A stretch of DNA of 64,000 nt from positions 3,286,001 through 3,350,000 of the forward strand of contig NZ_CP157575.1 of NCBI RefSeq assembly GCF_051628905.1, written 5' to 3'. The stretch comes from Asaia sp037151935 (GTDB taxonomy: Bacteria; Pseudomonadota; Alphaproteobacteria; Acetobacterales; Acetobacteraceae). The notes below the pieces were generated by a model. The model was not told the DNA's origin and searched no databases. It saw only the letters and a program-made list of their open reading frames with translations. Positions 52,143 to 60,220 of this stretch are shown one piece after another. Each line of letters starts with the position of its first letter. The stretch's first letter is position 1. Made by a program: the position numbers and the translations under genes.

Positions 52143-53645
52143 CTAACGCAATCTGAAACCGAGCGCCTCGCGTATATGCGGGGCGCCGACTTCTTCAACT
52201 GCATCCAGATCGGCGATGCTGCGGCTGACGCGGAGCAAGCGTGTCAGTCCACGGGCTGAGAGGCGCAGTTTTTCGCCTGCTTCCGTCACAAGGCTGCGTC
52301 CCTCCTGGCTTAGAGCGATAGTCGTGGCGTTGGCCTGCGCGTTGGGGACGCCTTGACGGGCGAGCTGTCTGGTTCTGGCAGCGCAGACCCGAGCGCGAAC
52401 GGCAGCGCTGCTCTCTCCCGGTGGGGCAGTAATCATGTCGATAGGCGAAACCGGGGTAACGAAAAGCGAGAGATCCATGCGATCGAGCATCGGGCCGGAG
52501 AGGCGCGACAGGTAGTCCTCGCCGCATTGGGGGGCTTTTCTGCACGCGCGGCTCGCATCGCCCAGATAGCCGCAGCGGCACGGGTTCATGGCTGCAATGA
52601 ACTGAAAGCGCGACGGGTAGAGCACGGTCTGTTTGGCGCGGGCCACAGTAATCGTCCCGGTTTCGAGCGGTTGGCGCAGCGATTCCAGACAGGCTCGAGA
52701 GAATTCAGGCAGTTCATCCAGAAACAGCACGCCATTATGGGCGAGGCTGACCTCGCCCGGTCTCGATCGTGTTCCACCACCGACAAGGGCGGGCAGGGTG
52801 GTGGAATGATGTGGCGCCCTGAACGGAGGCTGGGTAACCAGCAGACTGCCAGTCGCCTGACCGCCGAGGCTGTGAATACGGCTGCATTCGAGAATCTGCT
52901 CATGGGTCAGATCGGGCAGGATCGACGGCAGGCATTGGGCAAGCATGGATTTTCCGGCGCCCGGTGGCCCGGTCATGAGCAGGGAATGACCGCCACTGGC
53001 TGCGATCTCCAGCGCGCGTCTTCCCAGGTCGAGCCCCCTGATTTCTGACAGATCGGCCAGATTGGGCGGAGGGGCGACGCGTTCGAGTTCCGGGGGGGGC
53101 AGGACATGATCGCCGTTGAAATGCGCGAGCAGGGCGCGAAGCGTATCGGGGGCGAGAATATCGAGCGTGTCGCTTGCCCAGCGTGCCTCCTGCGCCTGTG
53201 GCCTGGGGCATATCAGGCCGAGTTGTGCTCTGTCGGCTTCCAGCGCAGCGGATAACACGCCCCCCGTGGCCTGGAGCCGACCGTCGAGAGAGAGTTCGCC
53301 AATTGCGGCATAGGCGCTGACCGCCTCATGGGACAAAATCCCCATAGCTGTCATGATGGCGAGGGCAATGGGCAGGTCGAAATGAGAGCCTTCCTTGGGC
53401 AGGTCGGCGGGCACCAGATTGATCAGAATGCGTTTTGGGGGCAGTGCCAGACCGAGGGCGGCCAAAGCAGCGCGAACGCGCTCGCGGGCTTCGCCGACCG
53501 TCTTGTCCGGCAGGCCCACAATAATGAAGGCGGGCAGGCCGGATGAGATCTGTATTTCTACCGTGACCGGTATGGCATCGATTCCCGCAAAGGCGAAGCT
53601 CTGAATACGGGCAATCGATGAAGATGAAGAGGTCACGGCACCCAC
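52143..53645 (-). CDS. comM: YifB/ComM family Mg-chelatase-like AAA+ ATPase
   Basis: A 500-residue protein of the ComM family, a hexameric helicase aiding branch migration in natural transformation in some bacteria. It has an N-terminal Lon-like fold (about 1-175), then AAA+ with Walker A GPPGAGKSM, LFLDELPEFSRACLESLRQPLETG, a CNPCRCG-like metal segment (MNPCRCGYLGD), and a C-terminal Mg-chelatase lid. The start is a GTG (53645) with no clear ribosome-binding site. A second in-frame GTG follows three codons later. It ends 8 bases from the convergent metC. Confidence 0.92.
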   Translation of the reverse strand: MGAVTSSSSSIARIQSFAFAGIDAIPVTVEIQISSGLPAFIIVGLPDKTVGEARERVRAALAALGLALPPKRILINLVPADLPKEGSHFDLPIALAIMTAMGILSHEAVSAYAAIGELSLDGRLQATGGVLSAALEADRAQLGLICPRPQAQEARWASDTLDILAPDTLRALLAHFNGDHVLPPPELERVAPPPNLADLSEIRGLDLGRRALEIAASGGHSLLMTGPPGAGKSMLAQCLPSILPDLTHEQILECSRIHSLGGQATGSLLVTQPPFRAPHHSTTLPALVGGGTRSRPGEVSLAHNGVLFLDELPEFSRACLESLRQPLETGTITVARAKQTVLYPSRFQFIAAMNPCRCGYLGDASRACRKAPQCGEDYLSRLSGPMLDRMDLSLFVTPVSPIDMITAPPGESSAAVRARVCAARTRQLARQGVPNAQANATTIALSQEGRSLVTEAGEKLRLSARGLTRLLRVSRSIADLDAVEEVGAPHIREALGFRLR

Positions 53646-53652
53646 TAAAGTC

Positions 53653-53674
53653 AGGAACAGATCTCTCTGTTCCT
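53653..53674. promoter_or_regulatory. Perfect inverted repeat in front of comM
   Basis: AGGAACAGA and TCTGTTCCT form a perfect 9-bp inverted repeat with a 4-base centre. On the minus strand it lies just downstream of a TTGACG (a possible -35, at 53692-53697) and 8 bases before the comM GTG. It could be an operator over the -10/+1 region, or an mRNA hairpin at the ribosome-binding site. Confidence 0.45.
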
Positions 53675-53715
53675 AACGATTACGGGTGGCGCGTCAATAA
53701 TTCATTAATAATTAT

Positions 53716-54966
53716 TCAGCGCTGATAGATCAGACGGGCGCGCATCGTGCCCTTGAGATCGCGCAGTCGGGCGAGCAGTCGGGTGTCGAGTTCGCTGTCG
53801 GGGCTCGCATCGATCTCGACCACCACATAACCGACTTCGCCATCGGTCTGCAGATATTGTGCGACAATGTTGCATTCCTCGCTCGAAAAGATCTCGTTGA
53901 TCTGGCGCAGAATACCAGGGCGGTTTTCATGCACATGCATGAATCGCGTCCCACGCGGACGCTCGGGCAGCTGAACGGGCGGGAAGTTCACGGCGCCAAG
54001 CGTCGAGCCCACATCGGAATACTCGACGAAACGCTTGGCGACTTCGACGCCGATGCGCTCCTGCGCCTCCATGGTCGAGCCGCCGATATGAGGGGTCAGA
54101 ATGACATTGGGCAGGCCCTGCAACGGAGAGACGAAGCTCTCGCCAGCGCCTTTTGGTTCTTTCGGGAATACGTCGACGCCGGCGCCCATCAGATGGCCGT
54201 CGCGCAGGGCAGCGGCAAGAGCATCGATATCGACCACCGTGCCGCGCGCATTGTTCAGCAGAATCGAATTCGGCTTCATGGCGCGAATTTCGGCCTCGCC
54301 GATCATGTCCTTGGTCTGATCGGTCTGCGGCACGTGAAGGCTGACGATATCCGATTGGGCCAGAAGCTCTTGCAGGCTGGCAACCGGGGTCGCATTGCCA
54401 TGCGGCAGTTTGTCGATGGTGTCATAGAAGATTACGCGCAGGCCGAAAGCCTCGGCCAGAACGGAGAGCTGTGAGCCGATCGAGCCATAGCCCACGATGC
54501 CCAGCGTCTTGCCGCGCACTTCCCAGGCATTGATGGCCGATTTGTCCCAGCCGCCCGCATGGCACTGCTCGGAGCGTGACGGAATGCGACGCAGCAGCAT
54601 GACGATTTCGCCCATGACGAGTTCGGCCACCGAGCGCGTATTGCTGAAAGGAGCGTTGAAAACCGGAATGCCTGCCATACGTGCCGCGTTGAGATCGACC
54701 TGATTGGTCCCGATGCAGAAGCAGCCGATGGCCATGAGACGGTCAGCCGCCTCGATCACTGGTGCGGTGAGCTGTGTGCGCGAGCGGATGCCCACCATAT
54801 GCACCCCCTTGAGCGCCTCTGTCAGGGCCTCGCCTTCAAGCGCGGTCTTGAGGCAGGTGACCTGCCTGTAGCCCTGCGCTGCAAGATGCTGCGCGGCGCT
54901 CTCATGAATGCCTTCGAGCAAAAGAATGCGAATGCGGTCTTTGGGGAGAGAAAACGAGGCTTCCAT
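53716..54966 (-). CDS. serA: D-3-phosphoglycerate dehydrogenase
   Basis: A 416-residue enzyme for the first step of serine synthesis, in the compact E. coli-type form. The NAD domain has GIVGYGSIGSQLSVLAEAFG. Catalytic residues fall in NNARGTVVD (Arg), GVDVFPKEP (Glu region) and PHIGGSTMEAQERIG (His). A C-terminal ACT domain (FMHVHENRPGILRQINEIF) suggests serine feedback. A CAGGAGCC-type site precedes the ATG. The neighbouring spacer to comM is very AT-rich. Confidence 0.95.
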   Translation of the reverse strand: MEASFSLPKDRIRILLLEGIHESAAQHLAAQGYRQVTCLKTALEGEALTEALKGVHMVGIRSRTQLTAPVIEAADRLMAIGCFCIGTNQVDLNAARMAGIPVFNAPFSNTRSVAELVMGEIVMLLRRIPSRSEQCHAGGWDKSAINAWEVRGKTLGIVGYGSIGSQLSVLAEAFGLRVIFYDTIDKLPHGNATPVASLQELLAQSDIVSLHVPQTDQTKDMIGEAEIRAMKPNSILLNNARGTVVDIDALAAALRDGHLMGAGVDVFPKEPKGAGESFVSPLQGLPNVILTPHIGGSTMEAQERIGVEVAKRFVEYSDVGSTLGAVNFPPVQLPERPRGTRFMHVHENRPGILRQINEIFSSEECNIVAQYLQTDGEVGYVVVEIDASPDSELDTRLLARLRDLKGTMRARLIYQR

Positions 54967-55021
54967 GTTTGGCTCCTGTCAGCGGCGCAAATCCGAAGAG
55001 CGGTGCTAGCCTATAGTCTTG

Positions 55022-55822
55022 TCAGGGGGAAGGGCGAAGGCGCGCGACCGCGTCTTGCAGCAGGGCCTTGTTGCCGCAGGCGAGAACCGTGCCGTCGCTT
55101 TCCAGCGTCAGGGGCGCGCCCTGCCAGTCGGTCATGACGCCGCCCGCGCCAGCGACTACCGGGACAAGAGCCCCCCAATCCCAGGGCTTCATGGTGCATT
55201 CGGCGATCACATCGATCTGGCCGAGTGCCAGCAACCCGTAGCCATAGGCATCGCCGCCCCAGCTCGTGCGCCTTGTCGCTGCCTTGAGTTCTGCGAAGCG
55301 CGCGTCATAGGGGGCGATCAGCATATCCGGCGACGTGCAGGAGAGTTCTGCCTCTTCGAGGGCAGGGCAGGAACGCGTGCCGATAGTGCCCGGCATAGCG
55401 GCGGAGTCGAAACGGGTCGGCGCGCCGTCGACGCCGATCCAGCGCTCCCGGGTGAGAGGCTGGTCGATGATGCCGAGAACGGGCTTGCCCTTGTGAAACA
55501 GGGCGATGAGCGTGGCAAAGCTCGGCCGCCCGGTAATGAACGCTCTCGTGCCGTCGATCGGATCGAGCACCCATACCCAGTCGCCTTTCACGCCCGAAAA
55601 GCCGAATTCCTCGCCCAATATCGCCTGATCGGGATGACGCCGAGTGATCAGGTTGCGCATGGCTGTCTCTGCCTCGCGATCGGCACGCGTGACCGGGCTC
55701 TCATCACTTTTATCGTCCACGGTGAGCCCGACGCGGAAATGGGGTGAGACCGCCTCGCGCGCGCGATCGGCGCAAAGCAGGGCGGTTTCCAGGCAGGCTG
55801 TGAGATCGGGCCGAGACGTCAT
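55022..55822 (-). CDS. hisN: Histidinol-phosphatase, inositol monophosphatase family
   Basis: A 266-residue Mg-dependent phosphatase. Metal-binding motifs are ILGEEFGFSG, VWVLDPIDGTRAFITGRPSF, and a C-terminal MKPWDWGALVPVVAGAGG. The phrase DPIDGTRAFITG and the GGDAYGYGLLALGQIDVIAE region fit the HisN-type histidinol-phosphatase group rather than SuhB. It dephosphorylates histidinol phosphate in histidine synthesis. The frame runs to 55927, but the ATG at 55822 is the family start. It is on the same strand as serA, 55 bases upstream of it. Confidence 0.88.
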   Translation of the reverse strand: MTSRPDLTACLETALLCADRAREAVSPHFRVGLTVDDKSDESPVTRADREAETAMRNLITRRHPDQAILGEEFGFSGVKGDWVWVLDPIDGTRAFITGRPSFATLIALFHKGKPVLGIIDQPLTRERWIGVDGAPTRFDSAAMPGTIGTRSCPALEEAELSCTSPDMLIAPYDARFAELKAATRRTSWGGDAYGYGLLALGQIDVIAECTMKPWDWGALVPVVAGAGGVMTDWQGAPLTLESDGTVLACGNKALLQDAVARLRPSP

Positions 55823-55915
55823 GATGGTTATTTCCGGGGCAGGGGGCGGGAAAACAGGGCAAGAAGGCGCGCAATGCTGCCTTGCGGGCGATTGACGCAT
55901 CAAGGGGGGTGCGGC

Positions 55916-56704
55916 ATGTCTGGCCATGCGCTGCAGCCCTCACAAGACAAGCGGAAAGCCTGCTTCTACCCTATGAAACCGATCATCGTCATCCCATCAC
56001 GTCTGGCATCGACGCGTCTGCCCAACAAGCCTCTTGCCGAGATAGATGGCAAGCCCATGATTCTTCAGGTGGCACTGCGCGCGCTTGCCGCCGGGATCGG
56101 GCCGGTGCTCGTGGCATCTGGCGATTCAGCCATTCTCGATGTTCTGGCCGATCATGGCGTCGAAGGCGTCCTGACCGATCCGGCGCTGCCGAGCGGGTCG
56201 GACCGGGTTTACGCTGCTCTTCAGAGTCATGACCCTGAGGGGCATCATGATGTCGTGATCAACCTTCAAGGCGATCTGCCTCTGATCGCCCCATCCTGCC
56301 TTGCCTCGGCGCTGCTTCCCGTATCGCAGGGCGGATTCGATATTGGGACGCTGGTGGCAGCCGTCGAGACGCAGGAAGAGGCCAATCGGGACTCAGTCGT
56401 GAAGGCCGCCTGCGCTTTCGCCGAGGGGCAGGCGATCGCTCGCGCGCTTTACTTTTCGCGTCGTGCCATTCCCTGGGGGGCAGGGCCGCTCTGGCATCAT
56501 GTCGGGGTCTATGCCTGGCGTCGTGAGGCACTGACGCGTTTCGTATCCCTGACGCCTTCGGGGCTGGAGAAGCGGGAATCGCTTGAGCAGCTTCGCGCGC
56601 TTGAGGCGGGTATGAGCATCGGCTGCGTGGCGATTGACGAGGCGCCGCTTGGTGTGGATACGCCCGAGGACCTCGTTCGTGTTCGCCAGGCGCTTCGCTC
56701 ATGA
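55916..56704 (+). CDS. kdsB: 3-deoxy-manno-octulosonate cytidylyltransferase
   Basis: A 262-residue CMP-Kdo synthetase, activating Kdo for lipopolysaccharide core assembly. Motifs are IVIPSRLASTRLPNKPLAEIDGKPM, VINLQGDLPLI, and LGVDTPEDLVRVRQ at the end. The ATG at 55916 has an excellent AGGGGGG site. Family similarity begins at a second ATG (55973), which lacks one, so a 19-residue extension is possible. The stop codon overlaps the pheA start (ATGA), a widespread alphaproteobacterial pair. Confidence 0.93.
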   Translation: MSGHALQPSQDKRKACFYPMKPIIVIPSRLASTRLPNKPLAEIDGKPMILQVALRALAAGIGPVLVASGDSAILDVLADHGVEGVLTDPALPSGSDRVYAALQSHDPEGHHDVVINLQGDLPLIAPSCLASALLPVSQGGFDIGTLVAAVETQEEANRDSVVKAACAFAEGQAIARALYFSRRAIPWGAGPLWHHVGVYAWRREALTRFVSLTPSGLEKRESLEQLRALEAGMSIGCVAIDEAPLGVDTPEDLVRVRQALRS

Positions 56705-57540
56705 CCCGGATCATTGCTTTTCAGGGGCGTCCCGGCGCCTATTCCGATCTCGCCTGCCGCACGGCGCGCCCCGGCTGGGAAACCCTGCCTTGCCCCAGCT
56801 TTCAGTCGGCAATCGACGCGGTGCGCGAGGGGCGGGCCACGCTAGGCATGCTCGCTTGCGAGAATTCTCTGGCCGGGCGTGTGCCCGAGATTCATGCGCT
56901 TTTGCCAGAAGCCGGGCTGCCTATCATCGGCGAGCATTTTCAGCGCGTCGAGCATTGCCTGCTGGGCCTGCCGGGTACGCGTATCGAAGATCTGCGTCGT
57001 ATCCACACCCACCCCGTGGCGCTCGGCCAGATACGCGATCTGGTTCGAGAGCTTGGTGTCGAGCCATGCTCGGCTTTCGACACGGCGGGCGCGGCCGAAA
57101 TGGTCGTGCAATGGCAGTCGCGCGAAGATGGCGCCGTCGCATCTTCTCTCGCCGCCGAATTGAACGGGCTGGAAATTCTGCGCGCCAATGTGGAAGATGC
57201 CGCCCATAACACGACACGCTTCTACCTCGTCGCGCGTGAGGCCGTATGGCCTGCCGCCGACTCTGAGCGCGTCATGACCACGCTGGTGTTTCGTGTGCTC
57301 AATCGCCCCGGCGCTCTTTATCAGGCGCTGGGTGGTTTTGCCGAAAACGGCGTCAACATGACCCGGCTTGAAAGCTATATGAGTCCCGGCACCCTGACTG
57401 CGACGGGATTTCTGCTCGATGTCGAAGGCCACCCAGAGCAGACGGGTTTGGGAGAGGCACTTTCGGTTCTGCGCGAATGCAGCGAAAACATAGCGATACT
57501 GGGTGTCTATCCGGCCAGCCCATCACGCTATCCTGAATAG
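56701..57540 (+). CDS. pheA: Prephenate dehydratase
   Basis: A 279-residue monofunctional enzyme of phenylalanine synthesis (prephenate to phenylpyruvate), lacking a chorismate mutase domain. The catalytic domain begins IIAFQGRPGAYSDLA and contains ENSLAGRVPEI and NTTRFYLV, whose TRF threonine is essential in the family. The C-terminal ACT domain has FRVLNRPGALYQALGGFAENGVNMTRLES, where phenylalanine would bind. It overlaps kdsB by four bases. Confidence 0.95.
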   Translation: MTRIIAFQGRPGAYSDLACRTARPGWETLPCPSFQSAIDAVREGRATLGMLACENSLAGRVPEIHALLPEAGLPIIGEHFQRVEHCLLGLPGTRIEDLRRIHTHPVALGQIRDLVRELGVEPCSAFDTAGAAEMVVQWQSREDGAVASSLAAELNGLEILRANVEDAAHNTTRFYLVAREAVWPAADSERVMTTLVFRVLNRPGALYQALGGFAENGVNMTRLESYMSPGTLTATGFLLDVEGHPEQTGLGEALSVLRECSENIAILGVYPASPSRYPE

Positions 57541-57562
57541 GCGCCCTCACGGCGATATCCAT

Positions 57563-57591
57563 TTGACAGCGCCGTTTAGAGTTCTATTTAG
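57563..57591 (+). promoter_or_regulatory. Candidate promoter of dapA-smpB
   Basis: A consensus -35 TTGACA (57563-57568) is followed by 16-17 bases and the weak -10 TATTTA/ATTTAG (57585-57591), about 35 bases before the dapA ATG. It lies in the 85-base pheA-dapA spacer. Confidence 0.5.
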
Positions 57592-57625
57592 CAGCAGGTT
57601 TGTTCAACGCGGCAGGTGAGGGCTC

Positions 57626-58522
57626 ATGGCACGAAACAAGGATTTCAAGGGGTCTCTGACCGCGCTGCTGACTCCTTTTCGCGATGACGGTACGGTCGAT
57701 CTCGCTGCTCTCGGTCGTTTCATCGACTGGCAGATCGAACAGGGCACGGCAGGGCTCATTCCTGCGGGCACAACGGGTGAAAGCCCTACGCTCACCCACG
57801 ACGAACATGCTCTGGTCGTGGCGCATACGGTCAAGGTATCTGGCGGTCGCGTGCCTGTCATGGCCGGGGCCGGGTCGAACAGCACCCATGAGGCCATCGG
57901 CATGGCGCGTCACGCCAAGGCTGTGGGGGCCGATGCGTTGCTGGTCGTAGCCCCCTATTATAACAAGCCGACGCAGGAAGGGCTGTATCAGCATTTCATG
58001 CTCGTGGCCGACGCCACCGATCTGCCGCTCTACGTCTATAATGTGCCGGGCCGCTCGGTGGTCGAAGTGCTGCCTGAAACGATGGCGCGTCTCGCTGACC
58101 ATCCCAACATCGTCGGCACGAAGGACGCGACAGCCAATCTCTCGCGGCCGCTTCAGCTGCGCCATCTTCTTGGCGGCAAGCCTTTCACCCTGCTGACGGG
58201 CGATGACGGTACCACTGTCTCTTTCCTTGCCGCAGGAGGGACAGGATGCATCAGTGTGACGGCCAATATTGCCCCGCGTCTCTGTGCGGATATGCATGAG
58301 GCCTGGCAGGCAGGCGACGTGGCGCGGGCTATGGAAATCCAGCAGATATTGACGCCGCTTCACGATGCGATGTTCTGCGAGAGCAATCCCGGCCCCGTGA
58401 AATATGCGGCTTCGCGCCTCAGGCTGTGCACGCCAACCGTGCGCCTGCCTCTTTGTGAACCCGGTGCCGCGTCTCGCGCTGTCATCGATGAGGCCCTCAA
58501 GAACACAGGCCTGTCAGGATGA
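57626..58522 (+). CDS. dapA: 4-hydroxy-tetrahydrodipicolinate synthase
   Basis: A 298-residue aldolase-type enzyme, first committed step to lysine and meso-diaminopimelate for cell-wall synthesis. The Schiff-base lysine is K166 in IVGTKDAT and the catalytic Y138 is in YVYNVPGRS. The threonine pair is in AGTTGESPTL. Length and spacing match the E. coli enzyme. The next gene, smpB, starts 4 bases after the stop, suggesting one transcript. Confidence 0.96.
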   Translation: MARNKDFKGSLTALLTPFRDDGTVDLAALGRFIDWQIEQGTAGLIPAGTTGESPTLTHDEHALVVAHTVKVSGGRVPVMAGAGSNSTHEAIGMARHAKAVGADALLVVAPYYNKPTQEGLYQHFMLVADATDLPLYVYNVPGRSVVEVLPETMARLADHPNIVGTKDATANLSRPLQLRHLLGGKPFTLLTGDDGTTVSFLAAGGTGCISVTANIAPRLCADMHEAWQAGDVARAMEIQQILTPLHDAMFCESNPGPVKYAASRLRLCTPTVRLPLCEPGAASRAVIDEALKNTGLSG

Positions 58523-58525
58523 ATT

Positions 58526-59017
58526 GTGGCTGAAAAGAAGAAATCCGGTCTGATCTCGCACGGCATCGCCTCGCAGAACAGAAAAGGCCGGTTCAATTAT
58601 ACTATTCTCGAAACCGTCGAGGCGGGGATCGTCCTCAAGGGGCCTGAGGTGAAAAGCCTGCGCATGGGCCGTGCCACGATCAACGAAGCCTATGCCGGAG
58701 AGCGCAACGGCGAAATCTGGCTGCTGAACTCCTATATTCCCGAATATCAGGGCGGGGTTCTGTCGCGCTTCGACACGCGTGCGCCACGCAAGCTGCTCTT
58801 GCACAAGAAGCAGGTCGACCATCTTCTCGGTGCGGTTTCCCGCTCAGGGGCTTCGCTCGTGCCGCTCGATATCCATTTCAACGCGCGCGGCGTGGCCAAG
58901 CTGACTTTGGGTCTTGGTCAGGGGCGCAAGAAAGAGGATAAGCGTCATGCTATTGCCGAGCGTGACTGGCAGCGTGACAAGGCTCGACTTCTACGAAGCA
59001 AAGGCAAGGATTACTGA
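58526..59017 (+). CDS. smpB: SsrA-binding protein SmpB
   Basis: A 163-residue RNA-binding protein for trans-translation. It has GLISHGIASQNRKGRFNYTILETVEAGIVLKGPEVKSLR, the beta-barrel core, LLLHKKQVDHLLG, and a basic C-terminal tail (RDWQRDKARLLRSKGKDY) that mimics an mRNA/tRNA contact in the stalled ribosome. The start is a GTG shortly after dapA. tmRNA itself is not seen in the window. Confidence 0.95.
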   Translation: MAEKKKSGLISHGIASQNRKGRFNYTILETVEAGIVLKGPEVKSLRMGRATINEAYAGERNGEIWLLNSYIPEYQGGVLSRFDTRAPRKLLLHKKQVDHLLGAVSRSGASLVPLDIHFNARGVAKLTLGLGQGRKKEDKRHAIAERDWQRDKARLLRSKGKDY

Positions 59018-59078
59018 GCCGGATCCCGCTCTTGGTGCCCGCAGCGGGAAGTTCCTGAGCTGAACAGGATAACCAAAG

Positions 59079-59111
59079 AAAAACCACGCCATATTTGAGT
59101 GTGGTTTTTTT
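59079..59111 (+). terminator. Rho-independent terminator of dapA-smpB
   Basis: AAAAACCAC pairs with GTGGTTTTT across a 13-base loop, and the right arm runs into a T tract (59104-59111). It lies about 60 bases after the smpB stop. Confidence 0.75.
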
Positions 59112-59198
59112 GTGCGCCATAGCGGATCTGTATTACCCAAAAAACGGAATCTCGAGGGATTGAAAGTATAGAAACAGATTTTTAGCGGTCGTAAGGCA

Positions 59199-59231
59199 CA
59201 AAAAAACCCGGCACAAAGGCCGGGTTTTTCT
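59199..59231 (-). terminator. Rho-independent terminator of the cold-shock gene
   Basis: An 11-bp perfect stem (59202-59212, AAAAACCCGGC, with 59219-59229) encloses ACAAAG. On the minus strand the stem is followed by a T run, 17 bases after the cold-shock protein stop. The structure also has T on the plus strand, so it can act in both directions. Confidence 0.85.
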
Positions 59232-59246
59232 GAAAAGCAAAGCTAA

Positions 59247-59957
59247 TCAGGCAATGTTGATGTCAGCGGCTTCAGGACCCTTCTGGCCCTGAACGACCTT
59301 GACGTCGACTGCCTGGCCTTCATTCAGGCTCGACAGGCCTGAGCGCTCCAGAGCGGAGGCGTGGATAAAGATGTCCTTGCCGCCGTTCTCCGGAGTGATG
59401 AAGCCGAAGCCCTTCGTGGCGTTGTACCACTTCACAATGCCACGAAGCTCCTGAGCCTGCGACAGGTCGGGGGCCGGACGGGCCGGACGGCCGCCGCCGA
59501 AGGACGGACGCGGGCCAGCCGGGTTGAAAGCAGCGCGCGGGCGCGGGGCTTCTTCTGTGCTGGTGTCGACGGTGAGAACTTCGGCAACCTGGCGACCCTT
59601 GGGGCCCTGACCGATGCGGACGTTCAGCGTGGTGCCCGGATTGACGCTGGTGTGACCAGCGCTGGACAGCGCGTTAGCGTGAAGGAAAACGTCGCCTGAT
59701 CCATCAGCCAGTTCGACGAAGCCGAAGCCCTTCTCGCTGTTGAACCACTTGACGCTGGCGCCTACTTCAGGGCCTGACGCCAGAACCTGGGGGCCGCCCG
59801 AAGGGGGACGACGATTTTGCATCCCGCCACGATCACCGCCGAAGGAGGGGGGGGCCATAAAATCGTCATCGAATCCGCCGCGGCGCGGGGAACGTGGGCT
59901 GCGGTCGGTACGGTTGCTTCTCAACGGTCTAATCCCGAGATCTGTACGGTGATCCAT
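59247..59957 (-). CDS. Protein with two cold-shock domains
   Basis: A 236-residue protein with two CspA-type domains. The first (about residues 65-130) has ASVKWFNSEKGFGFVEL and VFLHA. The second (about 170-236) has GIVKWYNATKGFGFITPENGGKDIFIHAS. They are joined by a Pro/Arg/Gly/Ala linker, and the N-terminal ~60 residues are Arg/Gly/Pro-rich and probably disordered. Both RNP motifs appear intact, so it should bind single-stranded nucleic acids as an RNA chaperone. The ATG at 59957 is chosen; the frame is open to 60038. The 5' leader is long, as often in cold-shock genes. Confidence 0.9.
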   Translation of the reverse strand: MDHRTDLGIRPLRSNRTDRSPRSPRRGGFDDDFMAPPSFGGDRGGMQNRRPPSGGPQVLASGPEVGASVKWFNSEKGFGFVELADGSGDVFLHANALSSAGHTSVNPGTTLNVRIGQGPKGRQVAEVLTVDTSTEEAPRPRAAFNPAGPRPSFGGGRPARPAPDLSQAQELRGIVKWYNATKGFGFITPENGGKDIFIHASALERSGLSSLNEGQAVDVKVVQGQKGPEAADINIA

Positions 59958-60220
59958 CTTCGTGAGAATCACCAATGTTGTAAGTCGAAACGCTGTGCAC
60001 AGGGCCGCCCGCAGTTGAGTGCAACAGGCGATGTCCACAGGGGGTTTCAGGGGAACCCTAACACGGTTTTTTCAAACTATGCCACTGGAAAACGTGGCTC
60101 GATTACCACGATTTTCTTTATATCGCGTTTTTATGAGCAGATCGTCTTTTCGTTCCCGTCAACCACTGTTTCCTGATACGTGGAATGCGATAAGGTAGTA
60201 ACCTACTATTTCAGAAAGGG

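Noticed and set aside
59990..60055. Two DnaA-box-like strings (TGTGCACA and TGTCCACA) near the cold-shock gene as an origin.
   Set aside because: Each has at least two mismatches to TTATCCACA, and no dnaA, dnaN or AT-rich unwinding element is nearby.
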